A DNA stretch of 64,000 nucleotides from Exiguobacterium algae (lineage in GTDB: Bacteria > Bacillota > Bacilli > Exiguobacteriales > Exiguobacteriaceae), in the NCBI RefSeq assembly GCF_018617875.1, contig NZ_JACSKZ010000001.1:806001-870000 (forward strand), given 5' to 3'. A model generated the notes under the pieces. It was not told the origin of the DNA. It was given only the letters and a program-made list of their open reading frames with translations, and made no database searches. Positions 42,488-51,033 of the stretch are shown in pieces (positions within the stretch are counted from its first letter, which is position 1; the number at the start of each line of letters is the position of its first letter). The translations under genes were made by a program, and so were the position numbers.

Positions 42488-45202
42488 TTAATATACGGTT
42501 TTTGTCGTTTGATTCGAGCGATTCGCCGGCGTCACGACTTTAAACGTGAGTTTCGAGCCTCGTCGTTGCGAACCGATATATACACTCGTCGTCGTTGATC
42601 CAATAGATTTTTTCGCGACGAGTTTCTTCCCATTGTACACGTAAACCGTTCCATACGGGACGTTCGTAAGGACAGCCACTCGTTTCGTCGTCGAACGGAT
42701 CGTCCCGACACGAACCGTCGGACGTACCCCCGCTTTGACGATTGCCGACTTGGCATCGCGATGGATGCCGGCCTTGGCTTCGAACACTAACCTCGTCCCC
42801 GCACGTTGACGACTAAATTTGAGCGTGTACGTTCCCGTCGAATTTGCTTTAGCCGTCGCAATGACTTTCGTTCCATTTTTTAAACGGACAGTCGCATAGG
42901 GCAACGTCTTGCCCGTCCATTTCGTCAATTCATCTGTCGGTTTAAACGCTTGGATGGTCGCTCGCGGCAAGGTATACGTGAGCGTCTTCCGCTTCGTACC
43001 GTATGCGGATTCGATGACAATGGTCGAACCCGATTTGGCGAGCACCCGGTATCGATTCGTTCCGACTAGTGTTGTGCCAAGCGTTCGGCCATTCAGGAGG
43101 AAACGGACATCGGCATTCGGGTCCGTCACAATCGTAAACGTCGCTGTCGAATATGTGAGGAGCACGTCCTTTACAGAGAGCGTCTTCGGTAGATCACTCG
43201 TCACTTTTTGTTCGAACGTCTGAGAGAGTTCCGGACGGAAGCTCGCGACCAATTTGAGGGTCTGTCCTTCACGGAGCGGCTCTTTCAATGTGATGACATT
43301 CAATCCGGGGACGAGTCGTTTCGTCGTTTCCGTCCAGCCGTTCCGATACAGGGCCAGCAACGGATTCAGCTTGTCATTGTATACCGTCAACGTCGTGTCA
43401 CCCGTTTTAGGCGGCTTCATCCACGTGACGGACGGCATCGGATAATCTTGAATAACCGCAACCTTTTCATACGGGCGGTCCGTTCCAACGATTCGGAAGA
43501 AGACGTAATACGTCCACGGCTGACTCGAGTCATATGTCGTCAAGTGAGCAATCCCGTCCTCATCGGCCTTCACTTCTTTTACGGTATAGTCCGTCTTCGA
43601 GTTGATTTGACGGACTTCAATGGTAGCAAACGGCTCAGTTCGGATCGTCACGCCTTCAATCCGGGTATTTGATAACACCTCTGTCGGTTGATCGACTACT
43701 TTCGGAGCAAGAACGAGTTCCTGTTTGATCGATGCTTTTGTCGCATCAAGATATTCCCGTGCATCAGCCGCATAGATTTTGATTGTTTGATTATCCAGGA
43801 TGATGCCTCGCGAGAATGTGAAACGACCGTCTTCATCTGACTGAACTGTTCCGGAACAATCCGAATACGTTGCTTTTTCACACGTTACGTAAACTGTCGC
43901 ATTCGGTACGGTCGTCCCCGTGATTTCTCCTAGGGGACCTCCGTCAAGCAACGGATCGATTTGAAGTGGCCATTTCTCGACCGGCTTAAGCCACACATAC
44001 TTGCTCTCCAACCACCCTATTTGCACAGAAAATCCGAACGGGGCATCAAAAGAAGGAACGATTCCCCCTTCTTCAAATGTTCGCGTTGCGTCAATCACTT
44101 CGGCGGCTGGACCGATTTCAGAAATCGGGACGGCGTGCCGCGTCCCGTCACTCGTATACAGAATGGCAGCCAAACGATACGCCTCTCCCAGCCAGAAGTT
44201 CCCGTCTCCCTCTGGTTCGACAGCCTGCAAACTAGCGTATACCGCGGTCGGGATGTCATCCAGTCGATCAAGGTCTAATAACCAGCGACGGTCCTGGATC
44301 ATGAACCCACCTTCCAGGAGGACGTACCCGTCACCAGAGTTCATTCTCCGTTCCTGCATCGTACCTTTGGCAAGGTCAATCACATAGAGTCGATCGCTTG
44401 AATTAAAAGCGTAATATAGCCCATTATGATAGATCACCGAGGAGATTGAAGAGAAACTGTCATAACGACTGTCCACTCGACTGAGCGTAGACGTCTCGAT
44501 GTCATAAACGAATAAATCGCCGGATGTCGTCAAAAAAAGCTTGTTCGTCGAAGTTTCCACACGCATCTGCTGAATGAAATTCGGGATCGTTGACGTGGAC
44601 ACAACGTCTCCCGTCAAGAGCGAAACCTTCGTCACGCTATATTCATACTGCTCGACGAGTACGATTTCATCCGTCGTCTGCGACAGAAAAGGCTTCGTTT
44701 TACGTGTCGCCTCCTGTTGCCAACGAACATTCCCCTCGAGGTCGCTCACAGTCACCGCATAGGTACTCGCATCTTTCCAAATCACCACATTACGTTGTAC
44801 ATCATACGCCTGCAATTCAAGCGTCGCCGAATGCGTCGGCTGAATCATCGGCATCGTCGAACCGTCGGTCTTCACACGTAGGAGCCAGTCATCTTGTTCA
44901 GGGTCGACGACAAACTCTGTCCCGTCCGCACTTGGCGTATATGTATAGATGGCGTTAAATCCGCTCTCTCCATACACTGCTAAATTCCCTTCATAATCGA
45001 CAGGGATCGTCGTGTTGGACTTAAGGTCATGTATACGTGTCGTTCCTGCCCGTTCGTCAAGATAATAGGAAGTTCCTTTAATCGGGCTGACCGGCTGGTC
45101 CATGTAGACACCGGTCTCAAATTTGCTTGTGGCGCTCACGCCGTTCGCTGAACCGAAGAAGAACAGTGAAAACAATAGAATCAAAAAATATTTATGTTTC
45201 AA
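42488..45202 (-). CDS. Large secreted protein: beta-propeller-like head and Ig-like tail
   Basis: A 904-residue exported protein of unknown function. Residues 1-24 are a signal peptide (KHKYFLILLFSLFFFG, then ANGVSA). About 30-400 contain repeated beta strands with DLKSNT, DLEGNVRW and DLAKGTM turns, suggesting a propeller-like fold. About 410-480 is a Big_6-like domain with a Cys pair (CEKATYSDC). The final 350 residues hold four or five further Ig-like units (TLPYATVRLKNGTKVIATAK, NVPYGTVYVYNGKKLVAKK). No sorting signal or SLH domain is visible. An adhesin or matrix role is only a guess. Confidence 0.75.
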   Translation of the reverse strand: MKHKYFLILLFSLFFFGSANGVSATSKFETGVYMDQPVSPIKGTSYYLDERAGTTRIHDLKSNTTIPVDYEGNLAVYGESGFNAIYTYTPSADGTEFVVDPEQDDWLLRVKTDGSTMPMIQPTHSATLELQAYDVQRNVVIWKDASTYAVTVSDLEGNVRWQQEATRKTKPFLSQTTDEIVLVEQYEYSVTKVSLLTGDVVSTSTIPNFIQQMRVETSTNKLFLTTSGDLFVYDIETSTLSRVDSRYDSFSSISSVIYHNGLYYAFNSSDRLYVIDLAKGTMQERRMNSGDGYVLLEGGFMIQDRRWLLDLDRLDDIPTAVYASLQAVEPEGDGNFWLGEAYRLAAILYTSDGTRHAVPISEIGPAAEVIDATRTFEEGGIVPSFDAPFGFSVQIGWLESKYVWLKPVEKWPLQIDPLLDGGPLGEITGTTVPNATVYVTCEKATYSDCSGTVQSDEDGRFTFSRGIILDNQTIKIYAADAREYLDATKASIKQELVLAPKVVDQPTEVLSNTRIEGVTIRTEPFATIEVRQINSKTDYTVKEVKADEDGIAHLTTYDSSQPWTYYVFFRIVGTDRPYEKVAVIQDYPMPSVTWMKPPKTGDTTLTVYNDKLNPLLALYRNGWTETTKRLVPGLNVITLKEPLREGQTLKLVASFRPELSQTFEQKVTSDLPKTLSVKDVLLTYSTATFTIVTDPNADVRFLLNGRTLGTTLVGTNRYRVLAKSGSTIVIESAYGTKRKTLTYTLPRATIQAFKPTDELTKWTGKTLPYATVRLKNGTKVIATAKANSTGTYTLKFSRQRAGTRLVFEAKAGIHRDAKSAIVKAGVRPTVRVGTIRSTTKRVAVLTNVPYGTVYVYNGKKLVAKKSIGSTTTSVYIGSQRRGSKLTFKVVTPANRSNQTTKTVY

Positions 45203-45285
45203 TTTACAATACCTTCCTTATTTTAATTAATTTTATCTCTTCTTAATATAATTGCTAAATAGAAAATTTAAAAGCTAAAAAAAGA

Positions 45286-45303
45286 CACCGTCTTTTGACG
45301 GTG
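45286..45303 (-). terminator. Terminator of the DUF2922/DUF1659 cluster
   Basis: CACCGTC and GACGGTG flank a TTTT loop, and the minus-strand 3' side has TCTTTTTTT. It lies ten bases after the DUF2922 stop. Confidence 0.85.
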
Positions 45304-45312
45304 CCCTTCACG

Positions 45313-45525
45313 TTATTTCGCGCTCAACACGGTTTGCGTGTCTTCAATCATTTTGATTTCTGTCCACTTCGTAATGTTTTTTGCGAGCGGGTCATTCGCG
45401 ACCATAAAGTCCGCAAGTGCCTCGACCTGGAGCGCATCGATCGGCTGCTTCACATTGTTCAAACGAAAACGAACAACTTTGTTGAAGGCATCTACAAATG
45501 AAATTTCTAATTTAGTTTCAGTCAT
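45313..45525 (-). CDS. DUF2922 family mini-protein
   Basis: A 70-residue soluble protein matching the DUF2922 pattern (TKLEISFVDAFNKVVRFRLN, then IDALQVEALADFMVANDPL and DTQTVLSAK). Function is unknown. It is the last gene of a minus-strand cluster with two DUF1659-like genes and a YvrJ-like gene, a grouping seen in many Bacillales. AAGGAGGAAATAAACC precedes the start. Confidence 0.82.
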   Translation of the reverse strand: MTETKLEISFVDAFNKVVRFRLNNVKQPIDALQVEALADFMVANDPLAKNITKWTEIKMIEDTQTVLSAK

Positions 45526-45552
45526 GGTTTATTTCCTCCTTAGGGGTGTGGG

Positions 45553-45765
45553 TTAGACTAAATCGTATTCACGGACGACACGAAGGTCCGCTTCTTCCTG
45601 CACGACCAAGGCAATCACGAGTTGCCCGAATGCATCCGCTTCATCCGCGGTGAGGGACGGACGAACCGGACCGAAACGTTGTGTTTTTTTCGTCGGTTTT
45701 ACACTTTCGAGATCGTGATGCGTCGTCAAGACAAGAGTCGCTTTCTTTTCCGTTAAGAGTGCCAT
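45553..45765 (-). CDS. DUF1659 family mini-protein
   Basis: A 70-residue soluble protein with the DUF1659-like features TEKKATLVLTTHHDLESVKP, RFGPVRPSLTADEADAFGQL and a Val-rich C-terminal strand with REYDLV. It is similar in length and in the RFGP and RE(Y/F) motifs to the gene at 46006-46218. GAAAGGAG precedes the start. It lies 27 bases before the DUF2922 gene; function is unknown. Confidence 0.8.
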   Translation of the reverse strand: MALLTEKKATLVLTTHHDLESVKPTKKTQRFGPVRPSLTADEADAFGQLVIALVVQEEADLRVVREYDLV

Positions 45766-45791
45766 AGGGGATGGCTCCTTTCAGTCATGAA

Positions 45792-45932
45792 TTAGGATTC
45801 GGGTGAATACGAGGAATCCAATCGTTCCAGCAGCTGAATCATGCGCTCAAGCCGCGTCTCGATCCGATGGAGCAAATAGAGTGAGACGACGATTGGAAAC
45901 CCGAGGTTTGAGATGAGTTCTGGCCAACTCAT
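45792..45932 (-). CDS. YvrJ-like membrane mini-protein
   Basis: A 46-residue protein with one N-terminal membrane helix (WPELISNLGFPIVVSLYLLH) followed by an amphipathic helix (RIETRLERMIQLLERL). Order, length and the GFPIVVSLYLL pattern match the YvrJ family. Its start overlaps the stop of a 19-codon leader ORF by four bases. It probably anchors in the cytoplasmic membrane with its charged helix inside; partner and role are unknown. Confidence 0.82.
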   Translation of the reverse strand: MSWPELISNLGFPIVVSLYLLHRIETRLERMIQLLERLDSSYSPES

Positions 45933-45988
45933 GTGACCACCTGCTCATCGTGCCGGCAACCGGCGGCGGGACGAGTGGGGATTGTCAT
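45929..45988 (-). CDS. Nineteen-residue leader peptide coupled to the YvrJ-like gene
   Basis: A short ORF encoding MTIPTRPAAGCRHDEQVVT begins after a strong GGAGGAATTCACTT site. It ends with ATGA overlapping the yvrJ-like start, which itself has only a moderate site. The layout suggests translational coupling or a ribosome-sensing leader. No run of one amino acid is present, so classical attenuation is not indicated. Confidence 0.5.
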   Translation of the reverse strand: MTIPTRPAAGCRHDEQVVT

Positions 45989-46005
45989 AAGTGAATTCCT
46001 CCATG

Positions 46006-46218
46006 TTAGACTGTCACGCCAAACTCGCGTGACACGACATACGTGACCGACTCGACCGCCAAGAGTGGGGAGAGCTGATCTCCGAATTGCTTGATGGCCG
46101 CTTCATCCATCTGTTCATTGAGCGGACCGAAACGGACGCGTCGCCGTTTTTCTTTCCCGTCGACCAGCCGTTGCGTGTCCAAATAAAACACAGTCGTATA
46201 CTCTCGAAACATCGCCAT
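46006..46218 (-). CDS. DUF1659-like mini-protein, first gene of the cluster
   Basis: A 70-residue soluble protein with YTTVFYLDTQRLVDGKEKRR, VRFGPLNEQMDEAAIKQFG and a VSREFGVTV end. The pattern parallels the DUF1659 gene downstream, so it is read as a diverged copy. The start at 46218 follows AGGAGGTGAGACAA; a frame nine bases longer has no support. It leads the four-gene cluster and is divergent from the MerR-like regulator. Confidence 0.72.
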   Translation of the reverse strand: MAMFREYTTVFYLDTQRLVDGKEKRRRVRFGPLNEQMDEAAIKQFGDQLSPLLAVESVTYVVSREFGVTV

Positions 46219-46537
46219 TTGTCTCACCTCCTTCGCCCCTATTAACCGGAAGGAGGTGGTAATTGCTCATTCTATTTTAGAAATCTTTTCCGTGACAGAA
46301 GTCCTATATTATCTGAATATTTATTCATTTTCCGATTATTGGCGACTTCGCTTGTTTTTTCATACCAATTAGGGTATCTTATTCTTCGGCTGACTTTGTT
46401 CAAAAATACGTCTAAAGTCCTACGAATCATTTCCCCGGTTTGAAAAAACTGTCAGTTAAAAACTTGAAAATGGGGTACGATACGGTAGAGGACATTTTTG
46501 AAATGACCAGTCAGTCCTGAAGAAGGAGACATGTAAC
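46219..46537. other. Divergent intergenic region of the mini-protein cluster and MerR-like gene
   Basis: No further gene is seen in this 319-base gap. For the minus direction a weak CTGTCA/TAGAAT pair (18-base spacing) near 46275-46303 is possible. For the plus direction TACGAT precedes the MerR-like start by about 65 bases without a good -35. The rest is AT-rich and holds no clear operator repeat. Confidence 0.35.
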
Positions 46538-46984
46538 ATGAACAGCTTAGACTTTGCACGAACCTCTTCCATTCCTTCCGCTCAACTCGACATCGACCAA
46601 AAAAACGACTTGACGTTTTCGGCAACCAAATGGGATGCTTACCGTCCAGTTCACGGAAAACCAATTTCGTATAAAGACCAACATTTGATCGTCTATCCCC
46701 TCAAAGAATTGAGTCGCGCGTTCGGTGTGGCGGGTATTCCGCGTAGCCAGCAGCAGTTGATCAAATGGGAAACCGATGGTGTATTGCCACCGACGCCGTT
46801 TACGTTCGGGCGCAAACGGTTTTATACGGAAAATCAGATTCGCACGATTGTCGACATCGCTTTGGAATGCGGATTGCGTCCACGAACGCACGTCAAAAAG
46901 ACGGGGTTCTCTGAATTGGCGCATAAAGAATTAACGTACATACTACAACTTGAGCTCGATGAGTATGAAGCGTCGCTCGCATGA
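46538..46984 (+). CDS. MerR-like DNA-binding protein
   Basis: A 148-residue protein. Its centre, about 58-110, resembles the MerR winged helix-turn-helix: LKELSRAFGVAGIPRSQQQL, then KWETDGVLPPTPFTFGRKRF, YTENQIRTIVDIALECGL. The N-terminal 55 residues are not recognised. The short C-terminal part is a helix (HKELTYILQLELDEYE) rather than a long coiled coil, so dimerisation would differ from typical MerR. AGAAGGAG precedes the start. It may control the divergent mini-gene cluster, which is inferred only from position. Confidence 0.68.
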   Translation: MNSLDFARTSSIPSAQLDIDQKNDLTFSATKWDAYRPVHGKPISYKDQHLIVYPLKELSRAFGVAGIPRSQQQLIKWETDGVLPPTPFTFGRKRFYTENQIRTIVDIALECGLRPRTHVKKTGFSELAHKELTYILQLELDEYEASLA

Positions 46985-46994
46985 TTGCACAAAA

Positions 46995-47034
46995 AAACCA
47001 TTCCGCAGGGACGTCTCGTCCTGCAGAATGGTTT
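46995..47034. terminator. Bidirectional terminator between the MerR-like and GGDEF-EAL genes
   Basis: AAACCATTCCGCAGG pairs with CCTGCAGAATGGTTT (one wobble on the minus strand) around a 10-base loop. T-rich sequence follows on both strands, and the right arm touches the stop of the minus-strand gene. Confidence 0.87.
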
Positions 47035-48876
47035 TTATTGTGGACTGACTTCATAGAGGTCAATCCACTGTTCGAGTTCGTGAATAGGTAACGGACGCGA
47101 AAAGTAATACCCTTGTACTTCGTCGCAACCGAGCGCCTGCAATGTATCCCGCTGCTCACTCGTCTCGACCCCTTCACATACGGTCTTCAGATTGAGACCG
47201 CGTGCGAGCTCGACGATGGATTGGACGATGACGTTTCCCGTCGGATCGTTCTCGGTCACTTGAATGAATTGCCGGTCAATCTTAATTTCATGGATCGGAT
47301 AGTGCTTCAAATAGACGAATGCCGAAAAACCGGTCCCAAAGTCGTCAATCGATACCGAGAAGCCTTCTTCCCGAAAAGCCACGAATCGGTCGATGACATG
47401 TTTTTGGTTCTCCATTCCGACGCTCTCTGTGATTTCAAGCGTCAAATATTTCGGGCACACCCCTTCTTCTCTGGCGATTTCAACGAACTTCTCGACGACC
47501 CCTTCAGATAAGAAGTGGCGGGCGGATAAGTTTAGCGCCAACTCATAGCGGTCTCCCCGGTCATGCCATTGTTTCAGCTGACGGCAGGCTGTCACGAAGG
47601 CCCATTCCTCCAAGTCGATGATGACACCTGTCGATTCGGCGAGCGGAATGAAGTCAAGCGGCGGAATCAATCCCTTCTCCGGATGCATCCAACGCATCAA
47701 TCCTTCGAACCCTTTCAAACGACCTGTCGCCGCATCGATCTTCGGCTGGTAAAAGAGGAGGAACTCCTCCCCGGCAATCCCTTTTCGTAAGTTCATCTCC
47801 AGCAGGAGCCGGTTGGCCGCTTTCATCCCCATCTCTTCCTCATAAAACACGATACCCGCTCGTTTCGACCCGTGTTCACTCGCCGCCACCCTTGTCGTAT
47901 GAATCATCTCGAGCGTCGAGCGCCCCACATGCTCCATGGAGATGAACGCACTCATCGTCAAAATGACCTCCAGTTCATCAATCACGAATAGATCACGGAC
48001 AACCGCCTCGCATAACCGTTCGGCCATCGCATACGCCTCGTCCCGGTCACCAAACGGCGTCCAGATGGCGAATCCTGATTGTGAAATTCGGGATAAGCGC
48101 GACGGATCGACAAGATGACGTAATCGTCTGGCCACTTCCTTCACGATGACATCGGATTTTTCGAGACCGATCGCGTCCTCAATCGACCGGAAGTCGTCCA
48201 CTTTCATATAAATGAGCGACCCGGGACGATCCGTTTGTCTATGACGATACGCATCGATTTCTTCAATAAACCCGTTGTCATTCCATAGACCTGTCAACTC
48301 ATCCGTGTATGCAAGGCGTCGCACATGCTCGTCCACCTTCCGTCGATCGAGACGGAAATAAAGGATTGCGATAAAGTCGGTCAACGTACTCACAATCATC
48401 TCTTCAATATATGTCCATTCCCGGGGCGTAAACGTTTCGCAGCACAGGACCCCTTTTACCCGGTTGTTGACATAGATCGGGGCATCCAGCATGGAATGTA
48501 CCGGTTTGCCTTCACTAAAGTACGCCTCGTACAGCTCCCGCACCCATGGTTGACGATGGACGTCTTCAAACGACAATACGCGATTCGTCTGAAGTGCCTC
48601 GAAATAGGTTGGAGCGGCGTCGCGATGGATTTTGAGCTCCGGATGACCCATCTCTGCTTCCCGAGAGGTGGTAACTTGACGTGTCAACGTCTTAAAAGAG
48701 GAATCAAACTGCCAGACAGATACCACATCGACCGCCAGCATGTCGACGACGATCTGACACATGGCCTGGATGGCTTCCTGAACGCCCTCCTCCGTCACCT
48801 CGGGCATACGAACGAGTTCGAACAGCTTCTCTTGATGTTGTCGATAGGTTCGGGTGGAAAAGTTCTTCTCGATCAT
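47035..48876 (-). CDS. GAF - degenerate GGDEF - EAL protein, likely c-di-GMP phosphodiesterase
   Basis: A 613-residue soluble protein. Residues about 20-165 are GAF-like (VVDMLAVDVVSVWQFDSSF, VLCCETFTPREW). The GGDEF region, about 190-330, starts with DELTGLWNDNGF, but the active site reads SQSGF, so diguanylate cyclase activity is not expected. The EAL domain, about 345-600, has EGLMRWMHPEKG, NLSARHFL, LEITESV, SIDDFGTGFSAFVYL, EIKIDRQFI and CEGVETSEQR, keeping the known metal and catalytic acids. It should hydrolyse c-di-GMP to pGpG, with the GAF and GGDEF parts as regulatory domains. It forms a single-gene unit. Confidence 0.9.
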   Translation of the reverse strand: MIEKNFSTRTYRQHQEKLFELVRMPEVTEEGVQEAIQAMCQIVVDMLAVDVVSVWQFDSSFKTLTRQVTTSREAEMGHPELKIHRDAAPTYFEALQTNRVLSFEDVHRQPWVRELYEAYFSEGKPVHSMLDAPIYVNNRVKGVLCCETFTPREWTYIEEMIVSTLTDFIAILYFRLDRRKVDEHVRRLAYTDELTGLWNDNGFIEEIDAYRHRQTDRPGSLIYMKVDDFRSIEDAIGLEKSDVIVKEVARRLRHLVDPSRLSRISQSGFAIWTPFGDRDEAYAMAERLCEAVVRDLFVIDELEVILTMSAFISMEHVGRSTLEMIHTTRVAASEHGSKRAGIVFYEEEMGMKAANRLLLEMNLRKGIAGEEFLLFYQPKIDAATGRLKGFEGLMRWMHPEKGLIPPLDFIPLAESTGVIIDLEEWAFVTACRQLKQWHDRGDRYELALNLSARHFLSEGVVEKFVEIAREEGVCPKYLTLEITESVGMENQKHVIDRFVAFREEGFSVSIDDFGTGFSAFVYLKHYPIHEIKIDRQFIQVTENDPTGNVIVQSIVELARGLNLKTVCEGVETSEQRDTLQALGCDEVQGYYFSRPLPIHELEQWIDLYEVSPQ

Positions 48877-49158
48877 CTGTCTGCTCCCTCATCAAATTTT
48901 ATTTGAACTAATAATAGCATGAATTGATGCCTACAACGTTTTCCAAAATTCAACAGAAAGTCAATGCTTTGTCACATTCTCAACCGTTATAAATACCATT
49001 TATTACCTTTTATAAAAAATTGACCTTCTTTTCAATTATCTGTCCGTTCATGACCCGTTCTCCCATTGCTTCCTGATTTCGTCACAACGTACAATGAAAT
49101 TGTATTGTCTCACTTGTCGATTCGTATACGTTGTAAGGTTCAGAAAGGAAGTGACTTT

Positions 49159-50919
49159 ATGGATTCAAAGTCCGGTCTCATGTATTCATTCGCAGCACTC
49201 GCCACTGTCAGCGTACTCGCTCACACAGACGAAGCCGCAGCCGCAAGTACACACACCGTACGCTCTGGTGATTCACTTTGGTCCATCAGCCGCACCTATG
49301 ACATCTCGGTCAGCACGCTCAAATCGTTGAACGGTTTGACGTCCGATCGGATCCGGATCGGGCAGACGCTCCGGCTCTCGGGCGGGTCCAAGATGACGAC
49401 TGCCAGTACGTCACGTATGACGACGACCGCTGCTTTGAACATGCGGCTCGCCGGAGGGACGTGGCACCGTGTCCTCCTCACCATCCCGAAAGGTCAGACG
49501 CTTACGCCGATTCAAACGAAAGGATCATGGACGAAAGTGACCTACGGTGGTCAAACGGGTTGGGTACATAACGCCTATCTACAAAAAGAAACAACGAACA
49601 AACCGGCGACACCGGTGTCCGCTCCTACTGAGGTCACGACCGCCACAACGAAAGCCAACTTGAACTTGCGTTCGGCGAAGTCGACGAAAACGACCGTCCT
49701 CACGACCATCCCAAAAGGAAAAACGGTCACTGTCTTGAAAGTGGAAGGCTCCTGGTCACAAGTGAAATACGGTTCGCGTACAGGCTATGTCGCGAGTACA
49801 TATTTAACGACTTCAGCATCGACGGTCACACCGGAGAAGCCGGCATCAACCCCGGAAGACAGTGTCAAAGGAACCTACGTGACGACAGCGAACTTGAATG
49901 TACGTCAAGGCGCCGGCATCGGTTACGCGCTCGTCACGACCATCCCGAACGGTACGACGGTCCAGGCGTCGAAAAAGACAGGGGACTGGTACTATGTCAC
50001 GTATAACGGGAAATCGGGCTATGTGAGCGCCGGGTATTTGAAACAAACGACGACCTCACCAACTGCCCCGGTCACGCCGAACGACGGGGACGCCGGTGCG
50101 GGAAATGCCGAGGTCGACTATGTCGTCAACACACCGTCACTCAATGTACGGGCCAGTGCCTCGACAAACGCGACCATCATCGGTAGCGTGAAAGCCGGTG
50201 AAACGCTCCGCGTCGTCCAGACATCAAACGGCTGGCATCAAATTTATATCGGCAATACGACCGGGTTCGTCTCGTCGGATTACGTCAAGACTGTCCCGAA
50301 AGGATCCGGATCCGAACAGCAATGGGTCGACGGGGCGTATGACGCACATACGTATTATACGTACCGTCCGACAGCAATCCGTGCACAAGCGAGTGAGACG
50401 AGTCAAGTCGTCGGTACGACACTCCGTGGTGAACTGTTGAACGTCATCGGCGAAACGGCAACACACTATCGTTTATCGACAGGGTTTGTCGCCAAGTCAA
50501 CGGTCACCCAAGTGAAAGGGCAAAGCGCCCAAGCGACACGTCTTGCGACAATCGAAGTGATGAAGCGTTACGTCGGCACGCCGTATGTCTGGGCCTCATC
50601 GAGTCCTGAAAACGGAGGCTTCGATTGTTCAGGCATCATCTATTACGCCTTCAATCAGGCAGGTGTCAGCATCCCGAGGACGAATGTCTCGCACTATTGG
50701 AACAGCACGTACTTCGGTCCACAGCTGGACAAATCGTTCGTCCCGCAAGCTGGAGATATCATTTTCTTCGAAAATACGTATGTTTCCGGTCCATCGCACA
50801 TGGGGATTATGATCAATTCCGATACGTTCATCCATGCAGGCTCGTCCGGTCTCGGATATAACCAATTAAGTAAAGAGCCGTATTGGCAGTCACGGCTTCT
50901 CGGCTATAAGAGACCGTGA
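49159..50919 (+). CDS. LysM - five SH3b - NlpC/P60 cell-wall endopeptidase
   Basis: A 586-residue exported hydrolase cutting peptidoglycan stem peptides. A signal peptide (about 1-28) ends in EAAAA. One LysM follows (THTVRSGDSLWSISRTY), then five SH3b units (about 88-135, 165-220, 240-290, 320-370, 390-440), most with the NLNVR/NLRSA start and GWV/GYV end. The NlpC/P60 domain at about 455-586 has the catalytic Cys in FDCSGIIYYAF, His in SHMGIMI and a polar His in FIHAGSSG. The start at 49159 (MDSKSG) follows AAAGGAAGTG. The protein is more SH3-rich than typical CwlS/LytE types, implying tight wall binding. Confidence 0.9.
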   Translation: MDSKSGLMYSFAALATVSVLAHTDEAAAASTHTVRSGDSLWSISRTYDISVSTLKSLNGLTSDRIRIGQTLRLSGGSKMTTASTSRMTTTAALNMRLAGGTWHRVLLTIPKGQTLTPIQTKGSWTKVTYGGQTGWVHNAYLQKETTNKPATPVSAPTEVTTATTKANLNLRSAKSTKTTVLTTIPKGKTVTVLKVEGSWSQVKYGSRTGYVASTYLTTSASTVTPEKPASTPEDSVKGTYVTTANLNVRQGAGIGYALVTTIPNGTTVQASKKTGDWYYVTYNGKSGYVSAGYLKQTTTSPTAPVTPNDGDAGAGNAEVDYVVNTPSLNVRASASTNATIIGSVKAGETLRVVQTSNGWHQIYIGNTTGFVSSDYVKTVPKGSGSEQQWVDGAYDAHTYYTYRPTAIRAQASETSQVVGTTLRGELLNVIGETATHYRLSTGFVAKSTVTQVKGQSAQATRLATIEVMKRYVGTPYVWASSSPENGGFDCSGIIYYAFNQAGVSIPRTNVSHYWNSTYFGPQLDKSFVPQAGDIIFFENTYVSGPSHMGIMINSDTFIHAGSSGLGYNQLSKEPYWQSRLLGYKRP

Positions 50920-50935
50920 CAAAAGTCACGAACAC

Positions 50936-50957
50936 AAACCCGACGAAAGTCGGGTTT
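50936..50957 (+). terminator. Terminator of the NlpC/P60 gene
   Basis: AAACCCGAC and GTCGGGTTT flank a GAAA tetraloop and are followed by TTTG. A second small stem (CGTGAC-AAAA-GTCACG) overlaps the stop codon just before it. Confidence 0.88.
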
Positions 50958-51033
50958 TTTGTTGTTTCGCAGGATTTTATCCGCACGACTCGAAATCGGC
51001 AGTAAACTAATGAAGAGAAAAAGGAGGTGCCAA

